Of a stretch of 64,000 nt of DNA, positions 26,635-35,200 are shown piece by piece (position 1 is the first letter of the stretch; every line of letters starts with the position of its first letter). The DNA is from Halobellus sp. LT62 (GTDB lineage: Archaea; Halobacteriota; Halobacteria; Halobacteriales; Haloferacaceae). The position numbers and the translations under genes are program-made. The notes under the pieces were generated by a model that saw only the letters and a program-made list of their open reading frames with translations, was not told the DNA's origin and made no database searches. The stretch spans positions 310,001 to 374,000 of the forward strand of contig NZ_JAYEZO010000001.1 of NCBI RefSeq assembly GCF_037031285.1, written 5' to 3'.

Positions 26635-27257
26635 AAGAGCCCGATTTCGGATCGACGGCCCGGAACCGAACTGGATCGACGGCTCCCGCCGACCGCGGCC
26701 TCTCTCCCGTCGTCGGCAAGACGCTCGAACTCGGCGTCGGCGTGCTGTTCGTCGCGCTGTTGACGACGACGTTGTTCGGCGGCCTCGCGCCCGAGTACCG
26801 CGACGCGGTCGGTGCCGAGCTCGGCGACCGCGCGCTCGTCGCCGCCGCGGAGCGAGCGGAGACTGCGGTCCCCGACGGCGACCTCGTCGGTCGGGTTGCT
26901 GCGGCCGGGGTCGAAGCCCCCATCGTCGAGCGTCGTATCGCGCTCCGGCTCCCGGAAACGATCCGCGAAGATTCCTACCGGATCGTCGCCGAATCGACGA
27001 AGGATGAGTCCACCGCAACTGCTTCGTCGCCGAGCGAATCGACGCTGGCGCTCGTCCATCCCGACCCGCGGATCGGTGGTCGTATCCGCCTCGCGGTCCC
27101 GGCATCAGCGACGGTAACGGGGTCGATTTCCAGCGAGTCGGCGTCTGCGATTCTCGTCTACGGGGATGTCGACGGTCTCGTCGTGCGACTCGTCGACGAG
27201 GGAGAGTTCGTTACCGCCGGTCCGGAGTCGGTGGCTCAACGGGGGACGACGCGGTGA
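26631..27257 (+). CDS. Pilin-like protein 2 (class III signal peptide)
   Basis: 208-residue pilin-like protein. ADRGLSPVVG followed by hydrophobic LGVGVLFVALLTTTLFGGL is the classic archaeal pilin start (compare RGVSPVIG in PilA pilins). The exported part is short, acidic and beta-rich with a Ser/Thr-rich loop around residues 125-135. ATG 26631 overlaps the stop of pilin 1 by 4 bp. Probably a structural or minor pilin. Confidence 0.8.
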   Translation: MKEPDFGSTARNRTGSTAPADRGLSPVVGKTLELGVGVLFVALLTTTLFGGLAPEYRDAVGAELGDRALVAAAERAETAVPDGDLVGRVAAAGVEAPIVERRIALRLPETIREDSYRIVAESTKDESTATASSPSESTLALVHPDPRIGGRIRLAVPASATVTGSISSESASAILVYGDVDGLVVRLVDEGEFVTAGPESVAQRGTTR

Positions 27258-27979
27258 ATCCGCTCGGACTCGGGAGCGGCGAGTCCGTGAACGCTCGCGC
27301 GCAGGCGAACCTCGTCGGTTTCGCCGTGGCGATCCTCGTCGTGACGACGGTGACAGTCGCCGGCGGTGCGCTCGCGAACGACGCGCTGATCGACGCAGAC
27401 CGCCACCCTGCGACCGCCCACGCGGCCGAACGCCTCGCCGAGCACCTCGTCGACGCCGACGCGACCCACACGCGCGCCGAGAACGACCTCGATCAGTCCG
27501 CCGTCTCGAATCTCACCGCCGCCGACCTCGACGAGGCGGTCCCGCCCGTTCGGGGTCGGCCGATTCGCGTCACGCTCGGCGGCGACGTCCTCGTCGAGCG
27601 GGGGAGCGCAGACAGCGACGCCGGTGGGGAATCGGTCGTCGTCGAGCGCCGCGTGCTGGTGACGCGGGACGTCCCGCGAACGGAACAGGTCGCACTCGAC
27701 GAAGCGAGGAGAGTCGTCGTTCTCGACGACCACGACGGGCGACTGGTGATAGACGTCGATTCGAGCGGCCCGCACAACGTGCGAACCATTATCGCGGGCG
27801 GGCGGGTCGTGCTTCACGAACCATCGGGGCTCGACGGCCGGTATGCGGTCGCCGTCCCGCGACAGTATCCCCTCCGCGTCGCCTTCGAGTCCGGCGGCTA
27901 CGGGGGCGGGACGGCGACCGTCGACTGGACCGCTCGAAACGCGAGCGCCGAGCGGGTGGAGGTGAGGGTCGGTGGGTGA
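27254..27979 (+). CDS. Pilin-like protein 3 (class III signal peptide)
   Basis: 241-residue pilin-like protein beginning with GTG 27254, which overlaps the previous TGA. ARAQANLVG precedes the hydrophobic helix FAVAILVVTTVTVAGGAL, giving the same RAQ-type cleavage site as pilins 1, 4 and 5. The exported domain is beta-rich (VVERRVLVTRDVPRTEQVAL and an EPSGLDGRYAVAVP stretch). No cysteines. Confidence 0.78.
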   Translation: MNPLGLGSGESVNARAQANLVGFAVAILVVTTVTVAGGALANDALIDADRHPATAHAAERLAEHLVDADATHTRAENDLDQSAVSNLTAADLDEAVPPVRGRPIRVTLGGDVLVERGSADSDAGGESVVVERRVLVTRDVPRTEQVALDEARRVVVLDDHDGRLVIDVDSSGPHNVRTIIAGGRVVLHEPSGLDGRYAVAVPRQYPLRVAFESGGYGGGTATVDWTARNASAERVEVRVGG

Positions 27980-28415
27980 GCGGCACCGCGGAGGACCGAC
28001 TCGCCGGCGGGGCGAGCGGGCGCAGCTCGCAACCTCGTTGGTCGAGGCGACCGTCGGGGCGCTGTTGATCCTCTCGGTCGTCGCGGGGTTCGTCTGGGTG
28101 CCCGCGGACGCGACGCAGTCGGCGACGGAACTGGACCGAATCGCGGGTGACGCGCTCGCGATGCTGGACGCGGAACCGCCCGAGAGCGACGGCCACAGCC
28201 GACTCACCGCAGCCTGCCGGTCGCCGGACTCCTTCGCGGTGGAGCGCGAGGCGCTCGGAAATCGGCTCGACGCCGCGCTGCCGACCGGCGTCTTCGGGCA
28301 GATCGAGACGCCGCACGGGGCGGCCGGATCGCCGCCACCGAACGGCGTTCCGAGCGGCGAAGCGACGCTGTCGACGGCGCGCTGCACCGTCACGCTCCGG
28401 GTGTGGTACGTGTGA
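27972..28415 (+). CDS. Pilin-like protein 4 (class III signal peptide)
   Basis: 147-residue small pilin-like protein. GERAQLATSLVEA leads into hydrophobic TVGALLILSVVAGFVWV. The mature part has two cysteines (AACRSPDS and TARCTVTLRV) that could form a disulfide. GTG 27972 overlaps the end of pilin 3 by 8 bp; a stop-overlapping start is consistent with the rest of the operon. Size suggests a minor (initiator) pilin. Confidence 0.75.
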   Translation: MGERHRGGPTRRRGERAQLATSLVEATVGALLILSVVAGFVWVPADATQSATELDRIAGDALAMLDAEPPESDGHSRLTAACRSPDSFAVEREALGNRLDAALPTGVFGQIETPHGAAGSPPPNGVPSGEATLSTARCTVTLRVWYV

Positions 28416-28990
28416 GTCGCGGTATTCGGTCCGACGAGGCGCGAACCGACCGCGCGCAAGTCGTCCTCGTCGCCGCCGCGGTCGTCGCGGTCGCGTTCCT
28501 CACGATGACGCTCGCGTACGCCCAACTCGGGTACGACGGCGACAGAACCGGCGCGGGCGCGGTCGAAATCGCCTCGATCGACGACGTCGAACGAAGCATC
28601 GAAGCATCGTTCCGTGCGTCGGTTCGCGACGAGGCTACCACCGACCGTGACTCGGTGCGGGGCGATCGCGATTCGGCGTGGCGTGATCGCGACACCGTCG
28701 TTCGGCGAATTCGAGCGGACGTCGCGGGAGACCTCGACCGGTTGGAAGGAGTTCACGCCGAGGCCGATCGCTCGCTCGTCGTGTCGTTCGACGATGCGGC
28801 CGCGAGCGCGTGGAGCGAGGCGAACTGTCCGGACGGTCGCGGGCGGGCGTTCGGACCGTGTCAGTCGATCGACGGCGTCGTCGTTCAGCAGCGGGCGGGC
28901 GAGTTCACGCCCGTCGCGGCCGCGTTTCGGATCCGCGTCGTCTCTCCCGCGGAGTCGACGACGGCGACGGTCGTCGTCTCGGCGGTGTGA
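28412..28990 (+). CDS. Pilin-like protein 5 (class III signal peptide)
   Basis: 192-residue pilin-like protein ending the operon. TDRAQVVLVAAAVVAVAFL combines the RAQ cleavage motif and the hydrophobic helix. The exported region includes a run of Arg-Asp rich repeats (DRDSVRGDRDSAWRDRD) and two cysteines (ANCPDGRG, FGPCQSID). GTG 28412 overlaps the previous TGA by 4 bp and is preferred to GTG 28403. Confidence 0.75.
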   Translation: MSRGIRSDEARTDRAQVVLVAAAVVAVAFLTMTLAYAQLGYDGDRTGAGAVEIASIDDVERSIEASFRASVRDEATTDRDSVRGDRDSAWRDRDTVVRRIRADVAGDLDRLEGVHAEADRSLVVSFDDAAASAWSEANCPDGRGRAFGPCQSIDGVVVQQRAGEFTPVAAAFRIRVVSPAESTTATVVVSAV

Positions 28991-29020
28991 TCCGCTTCGA
29001 CCCGTTCCGGTGGTCGGCGT

Positions 29021-29716
29021 TCACCCGCCGAGGGCGGCGAACAGGACGTACGTCCCGACGTAGCTGACGGAGATGACCGCTGCGAACGCGACGCCGCCGA
29101 GGAGGGGTCGGCGGAGGCGGACCAGCCAGTACAGCGCGGCGAACATCAGGCCCTCGCCGACGACGATGAACGCCGGCACGGTGCCGAGCATCGCCAGCGG
29201 GGCGGACTCGTACCACCAGATCCCCGCGAAGTGCGCGCCGTACTCGAAGAAGCCGATGAGCACCATCGCGGCGACGGAGGGGCCGATCGTCGCCGCGAGC
29301 GGTCCGAACTCCTCACTGAGCCGACGGCCGAGATAGCCGAAGTACGTGACGACGAGCGCCCACGACAGCGGCATGTACAGCGGCGATCCCACGAGCATCG
29401 GGAGCGAGTCGGGGTAGACCAACGACCCCGTCGAGACGAGAAACGCGTCGACACCGACTTCGAGGACGCCGGCGACGCTCCCGAGGACGAAGATATCGCG
29501 GACGGCCGAAGAGCGGAACGCGATCCAGACGCCAATCGCGTACAACAGGCCGTTGTACGCGTACGTCAGCCACAGCGGCGTCTCGAAGAGGGCGACGTGA
29601 CCGAAGACGACCATATTCACACCGAGCCACCCGAGCATCTGCCTGTCGCTCGACGACAGCCCGTGCGACGTCCCGGCGAAGCGCTGTGTCGACGCAGTCT
29701 CTGGAGTTTTGCTCAT
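29021..29716 (-). CDS. Multi-pass membrane protein of unknown function
   Basis: 231-residue integral membrane protein with about seven hydrophobic segments. Conserved-looking polar positions lie in GVLEVGVDAFLVSTGSLVYP, SPLYMPLSWALVVTYFGYLG and FEYGAHFAGIWWYES; the Glu/Asp, Tyr, Pro and Trp placement in the membrane is reminiscent of carotenoid-modifying membrane proteins such as CruF, but similarity is not enough to assign it. A TATA-like catttattc (minus strand, about 29747-29755) supports ATG 29716. Convergent with the pilus operon. Confidence 0.7.
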   Translation of the reverse strand: MSKTPETASTQRFAGTSHGLSSSDRQMLGWLGVNMVVFGHVALFETPLWLTYAYNGLLYAIGVWIAFRSSAVRDIFVLGSVAGVLEVGVDAFLVSTGSLVYPDSLPMLVGSPLYMPLSWALVVTYFGYLGRRLSEEFGPLAATIGPSVAAMVLIGFFEYGAHFAGIWWYESAPLAMLGTVPAFIVVGEGLMFAALYWLVRLRRPLLGGVAFAAVISVSYVGTYVLFAALGG

Positions 29717-29779
29717 CGAGGTATGCGGTCTCAACTCCCCTCGGAGAGAATAAATGTTCGCTCACCGCGATAATCGGAG

Positions 29780-29825
29780 ATATCTGGTCCGCCAATGGTA
29801 TCAAATACTCAATAATATCTGGTCC
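29780..29825. repeat. 11-bp direct repeat in a divergent promoter region
   Basis: atatctggtcc at 29780-29790 and 29815-29825 (35-bp spacing) in the AT-rich interval between the membrane-protein gene and the sensor kinase gene; a possible shared operator. Confidence 0.4.
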
Positions 29826-29929
29826 CATCGGCCATTCGATCTGCCGTCGTCAATCGATTGGGAGATTCGTCTCTCGACTGGTGGTTTGATGTATGAGTGT
29901 CCCATCGAGACAAGACGACCTGCCCTCAT

Positions 29930-31660
29930 ATGCCGTGGGAACTCACTGCGACGTCCGCCGTCGGGTTTGGGACGCTCCTCGTCTACGCAGTGCTGACACT
30001 CGTGGGTGCGTGGAACTGGGAGTCGCGCTGCGGGCCCGAAGTCACCGTGATGTTCGCCGTCGTCGGTCTCTCCGCGCTCGCGTACTCGATACAGATCGGG
30101 TACGACGTGGTCTCGACGCAGGTGTTCTGGTGGGAACTCACCTTCGCGCTCTCGACTGCCGCGCCGTTTCTCTGGCTGGTGTTCGTCGTCCAGTACGTCA
30201 GTCGCGCTGAGTGGTTGACGCCGCGACGCGCGGCGCTTTTCGCCCTCGAACCGACGGCGATGGTGGTCGCGATCGCGACGAATCCGATTCACGGACTCGT
30301 TTGGACCGTTCCGGCCGGTACGACGGCGTCTGCGGGGAGTGCGATCGAACTCGCCTTCGGTCCGCTCTACTACGGTCATCTGGTGCTCGCGTATCTCGTT
30401 GTAATGATCGGGATGGGGCTGATCCTCCTCGTGGGAATCCGCTGGTCGCTCGTTTACTGGAAGCAGGTGATCGTGTTGCTCGTCGCTCCGATCCCGCCGT
30501 TTCTCTCGAATATCGCGTTTATGCTCGGTGAGAGCCCGGTACCGCACCTCGATCTCACGCCGTTTACCTTCGCGCTCACCGGGGTCTTCATCGTGCTCGG
30601 TCTGTATCAGTTCGATCTGCTCGAACGGGTCCCGATCGCCCGCCAGCAGGCGCTTCAAGTGATGGGCGACGGACTCGTCGTCCTCGACGCGGACCGTACT
30701 GTCGTCCAAGTCGACGACATCACCCGGCGGATTCTCGACCCGCCGCCGCGGGTCGGACGTCCGATCGACTCCGTGTTCCCCGATACGCCGTTCGAGCAGC
30801 TCCACGGCACGACCGTCACCGACGGGAACAACCTCGCTTACGACATCCGAATCGCGGAACTGACCGACGAACGCGGCGATCGAATCGGGTATGCGTTGAT
30901 GCTCCGTGACGTCACCAGCCGATACCGTTACGAACAACGCCTCGAAGTGGCGAACCGGGTGCTCCGACACAACCTCCGAAACGATATGAACGTCGTGCGC
31001 GGGTACGCCGAGATGGTCGCTTCCGGCTCGGAAGCCGACGCGGGCCGAGCCGCACGCTCGATACTCGATCGCACCGAAGGCCTGCTCACCGTCAGTGACA
31101 AGGCCCGGAAGGTGTCCGAACTCGACGATTCCCACGCGCTGGCACCGAACGTCCACGACGTCACTGCGATCGTCGCCGGCGTCGTCCACCAAGCTCGGGG
31201 CTCGTATTCCGACATCGAGTTCACGTTCGACAGCGGGTCCCACGTGGATGCCAAACTGACTGACGCCGGAGCGGTCGCGACGGCCGTCGAGGAAGTGATC
31301 GAACTGCTCGCCGGGCAACCCGGGACGACCGAGATCGCTCTCGTCGTCGACGAGCGAGACGACGTCGTCATCCGGATCGAATCCGACGGCCCCGGAATTC
31401 CCGAGGTCGATCGCGAGACGCTCTCTGTCGGGTCTGAAACGCCGCTACAGCACGCCGAAGGGCTCGGGATGTGGCTCGCGTACTGGTGCGTGACAGAAAA
31501 CGCCGGAACGCTCTCGTTCGGCGACGGATCCGAGAATAAGGCAGTCGACGCCGACGCTGCGTCGGTCGATGCTGCGCCGGCCGATCCGTCGACCGCTGAC
31601 GCAGACACCGGTGAGACGGCGACGAGCGTAGTTTTCACACTCCCCGGGGCAGATTCGTAA
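29930..31660 (+). CDS. Membrane sensor histidine kinase (7TM-PAS-HisKA-HATPase)
   Basis: 576-residue sensor kinase. The first 230 residues contain about seven hydrophobic helices of the histidine-kinase N-terminal 7TM type. A PAS-like domain follows (ALQVMGDGLVVLDADRTVVQ). The H-box is VLRHNLRNDMNVVRGYA, with the phospho-accepting His347. The ATPase domain is present but weak: the DGPGIP G1 box is clear, and the G2 region is GLGMWLAYW. The N-box region is EEVIELLAGQ with no clear Asn. ATG 29930 is chosen; GTG 29897 and an out-of-frame ATG 29893 lie upstream. Confidence 0.85.
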   Translation: MPWELTATSAVGFGTLLVYAVLTLVGAWNWESRCGPEVTVMFAVVGLSALAYSIQIGYDVVSTQVFWWELTFALSTAAPFLWLVFVVQYVSRAEWLTPRRAALFALEPTAMVVAIATNPIHGLVWTVPAGTTASAGSAIELAFGPLYYGHLVLAYLVVMIGMGLILLVGIRWSLVYWKQVIVLLVAPIPPFLSNIAFMLGESPVPHLDLTPFTFALTGVFIVLGLYQFDLLERVPIARQQALQVMGDGLVVLDADRTVVQVDDITRRILDPPPRVGRPIDSVFPDTPFEQLHGTTVTDGNNLAYDIRIAELTDERGDRIGYALMLRDVTSRYRYEQRLEVANRVLRHNLRNDMNVVRGYAEMVASGSEADAGRAARSILDRTEGLLTVSDKARKVSELDDSHALAPNVHDVTAIVAGVVHQARGSYSDIEFTFDSGSHVDAKLTDAGAVATAVEEVIELLAGQPGTTEIALVVDERDDVVIRIESDGPGIPEVDRETLSVGSETPLQHAEGLGMWLAYWCVTENAGTLSFGDGSENKAVDADAASVDAAPADPSTADADTGETATSVVFTLPGADS

Positions 31661-31763
31661 GGAGGCCACTCGGAATGCGCCTTGCGACGGCTACCCAGCC
31701 GCCGACCGCGGTCTCCGAAAATCGAAACCGATTAAACGCATCGCGGCCGACGTACGGGTGTAA

Positions 31764-31848
31764 GCCGAGGTAGCCTAGCCTGGCCAAGGCGGCAGATTCG
31801 AAATCTGCTGTCCATTCGGACACGTGAGTTCAAATCTCACCCTCGGCG
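31764..31848 (+). tRNA. tRNA-Ser (CGA anticodon)
   Basis: An 85-nt cloverleaf. The acceptor strands gccgagg (31764-31770) and cctcggc (31841-31847) pair, with discriminator g. The anticodon stem gcaga/tctgc holds loop TTCGAAA, giving anticodon CGA. A long variable arm (tgtccattcggaca) marks a class II tRNA such as Ser. The T arm is gtgagTTCAAATctcac. CCA is not encoded. It decodes UCG. Confidence 0.93.
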
Positions 31849-31933
31849 CTGATACCTGATCAACCCGGAGCGGCGCGTCTCGTCGCGCCGTGGTACGCGT
31901 TGATCAGTCGGCTGTAACCACGTGAGATTTGAA
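31829..31933. repeat. Nested 105-bp imperfect palindrome starting inside the tRNA-Ser T arm
   Basis: Three pairs of inverted arms share one centre near 31881. They are ttcaaatctcac (31829-31840) with gtgagatttgaa (31922-31933), CTGATCAAC (31856-31864) with GTTGATCAG (31899-31907), and CGGCGCG (31871-31877) with CGCGCCG (31884-31890). The outer left arm is the T arm of the tRNA gene. Confidence 0.75.
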
Positions 31934-32017
31934 TCAGGGAGCGTTGCGAGTGTAACGAGCAACCCGGCGAGTCGCGAGTGCGGCGCATCGAGCGTGCAAA
32001 CGCGGACTAAAGCGAGG

Positions 32018-32025
32018 ACATATAC
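32018..32025 (+). promoter_or_regulatory. TATA box of pth2
   Basis: acatatac 24-31 bp before ATG 32049; leaderless spacing. Confidence 0.55.
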
Positions 32026-32048
32026 GACGGCGCGCGTCACGGTGGCGT

Positions 32049-32387
32049 ATGAAGCAGGCCATCGTCGCTCGGACCGACCTCGGGATGGGCCGCGGGAAGC
32101 TCGCCGCACAGGTCGCACACGCGTCGCTGTCGGCCGTCGAGGACGCCGACGAACGGACCAAGAAGCGGTGGAAAGGCGAGGGACAGAAGAAGATCGTCCT
32201 CAAAGCCAGCGGCGAGGCGGAGCTGTTCCGGTTGGCCGACGAGGCCGAGCGACTCGGCTTGCCGAACGCGATCGTCCGCGACGCCGGGCACACGCAGTTG
32301 GAGCCCGGAACGGTGACCTGTCTGGCCGTCGGGCCCGCCCGCGACGACGACGTCGACCGGGTAACCGGCGAGCTCTCGCTGTATTGA
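32049..32387 (+). CDS. pth2: Peptidyl-tRNA hydrolase Pth2
   Basis: Releases peptides from prematurely dropped peptidyl-tRNA. The 112-residue protein is a complete archaeal/eukaryotic-type Pth2: [20 protein letters not shown] at the N-terminus, then [18 protein letters not shown] and [16 protein letters not shown], with catalytic-region Lys, His and Asp/Thr present. It lies downstream of a tRNA gene and upstream of truD. Confidence 0.95.
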   Translation: MKQAIVARTDLGMGRGKLAAQVAHASLSAVEDADERTKKRWKGEGQKKIVLKASGEAELFRLADEAERLGLPNAIVRDAGHTQLEPGTVTCLAVGPARDDDVDRVTGELSLY

Positions 32388-32485
32388 CGTCGACCGACTG
32401 AGGGCGCTCGACGACCGAGAACGGCTGTCGATCGGAGCGAAAACGGCCAAACGACTTACCACTGATCCGAACGGAGAGCCAGTCA

Positions 32486-33538
32486 ATGAGGGAGTTCGCG
32501 GCGGGAATCGGCGGTGCGCTCGGGCAACTCGTCGACGGGATGGGGGACGCCGTGGTCGTCCGCGACGCCGCCAGCGGCGAGCTCCTCGCGGTCAACGACG
32601 CCGTCGAGACCGTGTTCGGCTGCGTGCCCGACCCGGAGCGAGATCTCGACGACGCCTGCGCCGTGGAGCCGACACGGGCCGCCGAAGCGCGTGAGAACGC
32701 GATATACCGGGCGCAGCGGTCCTCGCCCGCAGCGTTCCGGTGGAAGGCAGAGCGGTCGGACGGGACGGCGTTTTGGGCCGAATCGACCGTGTCGACCACG
32801 GTCATCGACGGACGGGAGGTGCTCGTGAGCGTCGTCCGCGACGTGACAGAGCGGACCGAGCGCGAACGCGAACTCGAACGGCTCGCGGAGATCCTGACGC
32901 ACGATCTAAAGAGCCCGTTGAACGCCGCGAACGCGCAGGTGAACATCCTCCGCTCGGAGGTCGAGGGCGGCGAGGAGTTCCTTGACCGGCTCAAACGCGT
33001 CCACGACAGGATGGGCTCGATCGTCGCCGACGTCCGGGCGCTGATCGACGGGAGCCGATCGCACGGGCTGACGCTCGAATCAGTGGATCTGAGGCGGGTC
33101 GTCGCCGACGCGTGGGAGGCCGTCGGCGGGCAGGGCGACGAGATCGATCCGACGTGGAGCGGGAACACCGACGCGAGCCTCGTCGTCGAGGGCGACTTGG
33201 GGACGGTCACCGCCGACGAACGACGGCTCTGCCGACTCTTCGAGAACCTCTTCGAGAACGCCCTTCGACACGCGGGCGACGACGCCGACTGCGTCACGGT
33301 GACGGTGTCGCCGACGCCGACCGGGATCGCCGTCGCCGACGACGGTGTCGGCGTGCCGGCGGCCGACCGCGACCGCGTCTTCGAGTACGGGTACACCACT
33401 GCTGCCGGCGGGACGGGCTTCGGGCTCAACATCGTCGCCGCGACGGTCGAATCGCACGGTTGGGACATCACGGTGTGCGATTCCAGCACCGGCGGAGCCT
33501 GTTTCGAGATCACTGGGATGCGCGGGCCCGCCGAGTGA
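32486..33538 (+). CDS. Soluble PAS-domain sensor histidine kinase
   Basis: 350-residue cytoplasmic histidine kinase. A PAS domain covers about residues 10-125 (GDAVVVRDAASGELLAVND, VVRDVTERTERERELE linker). The H-box LTHDLKSPLNAANAQ has His139. The ATPase domain has N-box LFENLFENALRHAG, G1 VADDGVGVP, F-box VFEYGYTTAAGG and G2 GTGFGLNIVA, all intact. No membrane span and no adjacent response regulator are visible, as is usual for haloarchaeal orphan kinases. Confidence 0.9.
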   Translation: MREFAAGIGGALGQLVDGMGDAVVVRDAASGELLAVNDAVETVFGCVPDPERDLDDACAVEPTRAAEARENAIYRAQRSSPAAFRWKAERSDGTAFWAESTVSTTVIDGREVLVSVVRDVTERTERERELERLAEILTHDLKSPLNAANAQVNILRSEVEGGEEFLDRLKRVHDRMGSIVADVRALIDGSRSHGLTLESVDLRRVVADAWEAVGGQGDEIDPTWSGNTDASLVVEGDLGTVTADERRLCRLFENLFENALRHAGDDADCVTVTVSPTPTGIAVADDGVGVPAADRDRVFEYGYTTAAGGTGFGLNIVAATVESHGWDITVCDSSTGGACFEITGMRGPAE

Positions 33539-33694
33539 TCGGTCAAGCGAATCGCCGCGGGGACTGACCAGTCGGGCGCGTCGCCGCGGGCATCGACGGG
33601 GATCACGAGCGCGTCGGCGTCGGCACCGACGGCCCGCACAGACGACAAACCGGAGCGACCTTACGCCCGCGGGGGAAACCCCCGAACACACCAG

Positions 33695-35107
33695 ATGCGT
33701 GCGGCCCACCCCCTCGAACGACGTGTCGGGATCGAGCACTACTACAGCGACGTCGACGGCACCGGCGGCCGCCTGCGGACGAAACCGGCTGACTTCCGCG
33801 TCCGCGAACTGGAGGCCATGGACCCCGAACCGCTCAGTACCGACGCGGGCGACTACCCCCATCTGCTCGTCCGCGCGACGCTCCGTGGATGGGATACGAA
33901 CGACTTCGCTCGTCGACTCTCGAACGCCCTCGGAATCAGCCGCGAGCGGGTCTCATGGGCCGGAACGAAGGACAAGTACGCGATAACGACCCAGCTGTTC
34001 TCGGTTCGGGACGTCGATCCCGACGACTTCCCCGAGATCGACGACGCCGATGTCGAGGTCCTCGGACGAATCGGCCGACGGCTCCACTTCGGCGATCTGG
34101 CGGGCAACGCGTTCGAGATCCGCGTTCGCGAGGCCGACGTCGAGCCCGTCGAATCGATCACCGCGGAGTTACACGAGCGGGTCGCGGGCGACGGTTCGTC
34201 GACCGAACGGACCGAGAGCGAGGATGACGACGACGGCCCCGCCGCTGAGGCCGCGACCGACGTCGCCGTCCCCAACTACTTCGGCCACCAGCGGTTCGGG
34301 AGCCGACGGCCCGTCACCCACGAGGTCGGCCTGTGCGTCGCCCGCGGCGAGTGGCGCGAGGCGGTTCTGGCGTACGTCGGCAACCCGTACGAGGCAGAAC
34401 CCGACGACACGCGGGCGGCCCGCGCCTTCGTCGACGAGCAGGCCGAGCGCGCGGATCCGGACTGGCGGGGCGCGCTCGATCGGATGCCCGGCGCGCTCCG
34501 CTTCGAGCGCTCGATGCTGCACCGTCTACACGAGGACGGAGACGACACGCCCGCAGACTGGCGACACGCGCTGGAAGCCGTTCCGCGAAACCTCCAGCGG
34601 CTGTTCGTCAACGCCGCGCAGTCGTACGCCTTCAACCGGATCGTGAGCGAGCGGCTCTCGCGCGGCCTGCCGCTCGCCCGTCCGGTCGACGGCGACGTCG
34701 TGTGTTTCGCCGATCGGGACGCTCCGGAGGGGCTCTACCGCCCGGACACGGACCGCACGCAGGTCGCGACCGACCGCCGCGTCGACGTGATGGCTCGCCA
34801 CTGCGAGCGCGGACGGGCGTTCGTCACCGCGCCGCTCGTCGGCACCGAGACCGAACTGGCAGACGGAGAACCGGGCGACGTCGAGCGCGCGGTCCTCGAC
34901 GAACTCGGGCTCATCCCGGGCGATTTCGATCTCCCCGGCGAGTTTCATTCGACGGGCACCCGGCGGGCCGTCCTCCTGCGGACGCGCGTTGCGTCCGAGG
35001 TCGACGCCGCCGAGGACGCCTACGGACTGTCGTTCTCGCTCCCGTCCGGGTCGTACGCGACGGTCTTGCTGCGGGAGTACCTGAAGACGAGCCCGGTCGA
35101 CCTGTGA
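33695..35107 (+). CDS. truD: tRNA pseudouridine(13) synthase TruD
   Basis: Isomerises U13 of tRNA to pseudouridine. Family features are [15 protein letters not shown] near the N-terminus, the catalytic-loop [11 protein letters not shown] (Asp next to Lys), GNAFEIRVR, and [21 protein letters not shown] (read as motif NYFGHQRFG). Residues about 170-190 are an acidic insert. At 470 residues it fits archaeal members. ATG 33695 follows a 156-bp gap after the PAS kinase. Confidence 0.94.
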   Translation: MRAAHPLERRVGIEHYYSDVDGTGGRLRTKPADFRVRELEAMDPEPLSTDAGDYPHLLVRATLRGWDTNDFARRLSNALGISRERVSWAGTKDKYAITTQLFSVRDVDPDDFPEIDDADVEVLGRIGRRLHFGDLAGNAFEIRVREADVEPVESITAELHERVAGDGSSTERTESEDDDDGPAAEAATDVAVPNYFGHQRFGSRRPVTHEVGLCVARGEWREAVLAYVGNPYEAEPDDTRAARAFVDEQAERADPDWRGALDRMPGALRFERSMLHRLHEDGDDTPADWRHALEAVPRNLQRLFVNAAQSYAFNRIVSERLSRGLPLARPVDGDVVCFADRDAPEGLYRPDTDRTQVATDRRVDVMARHCERGRAFVTAPLVGTETELADGEPGDVERAVLDELGLIPGDFDLPGEFHSTGTRRAVLLRTRVASEVDAAEDAYGLSFSLPSGSYATVLLREYLKTSPVDL

Positions 35108-35200
35108 CCGGCTCGCCGCGTCGCTGTCCACGGCACCCACTCACAGCGCGTCGGCGCGCCCGATAGCCGCGCTTTTATTTTCCCCTCGCTTTCTCCCGCT

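Noticed and set aside
31849-32048. Integrated element at tRNA-Ser
   Set aside because: No integrase gene or second direct copy of the tRNA end is present in the window; only the inverted T-arm copy is visible, so no element is called.
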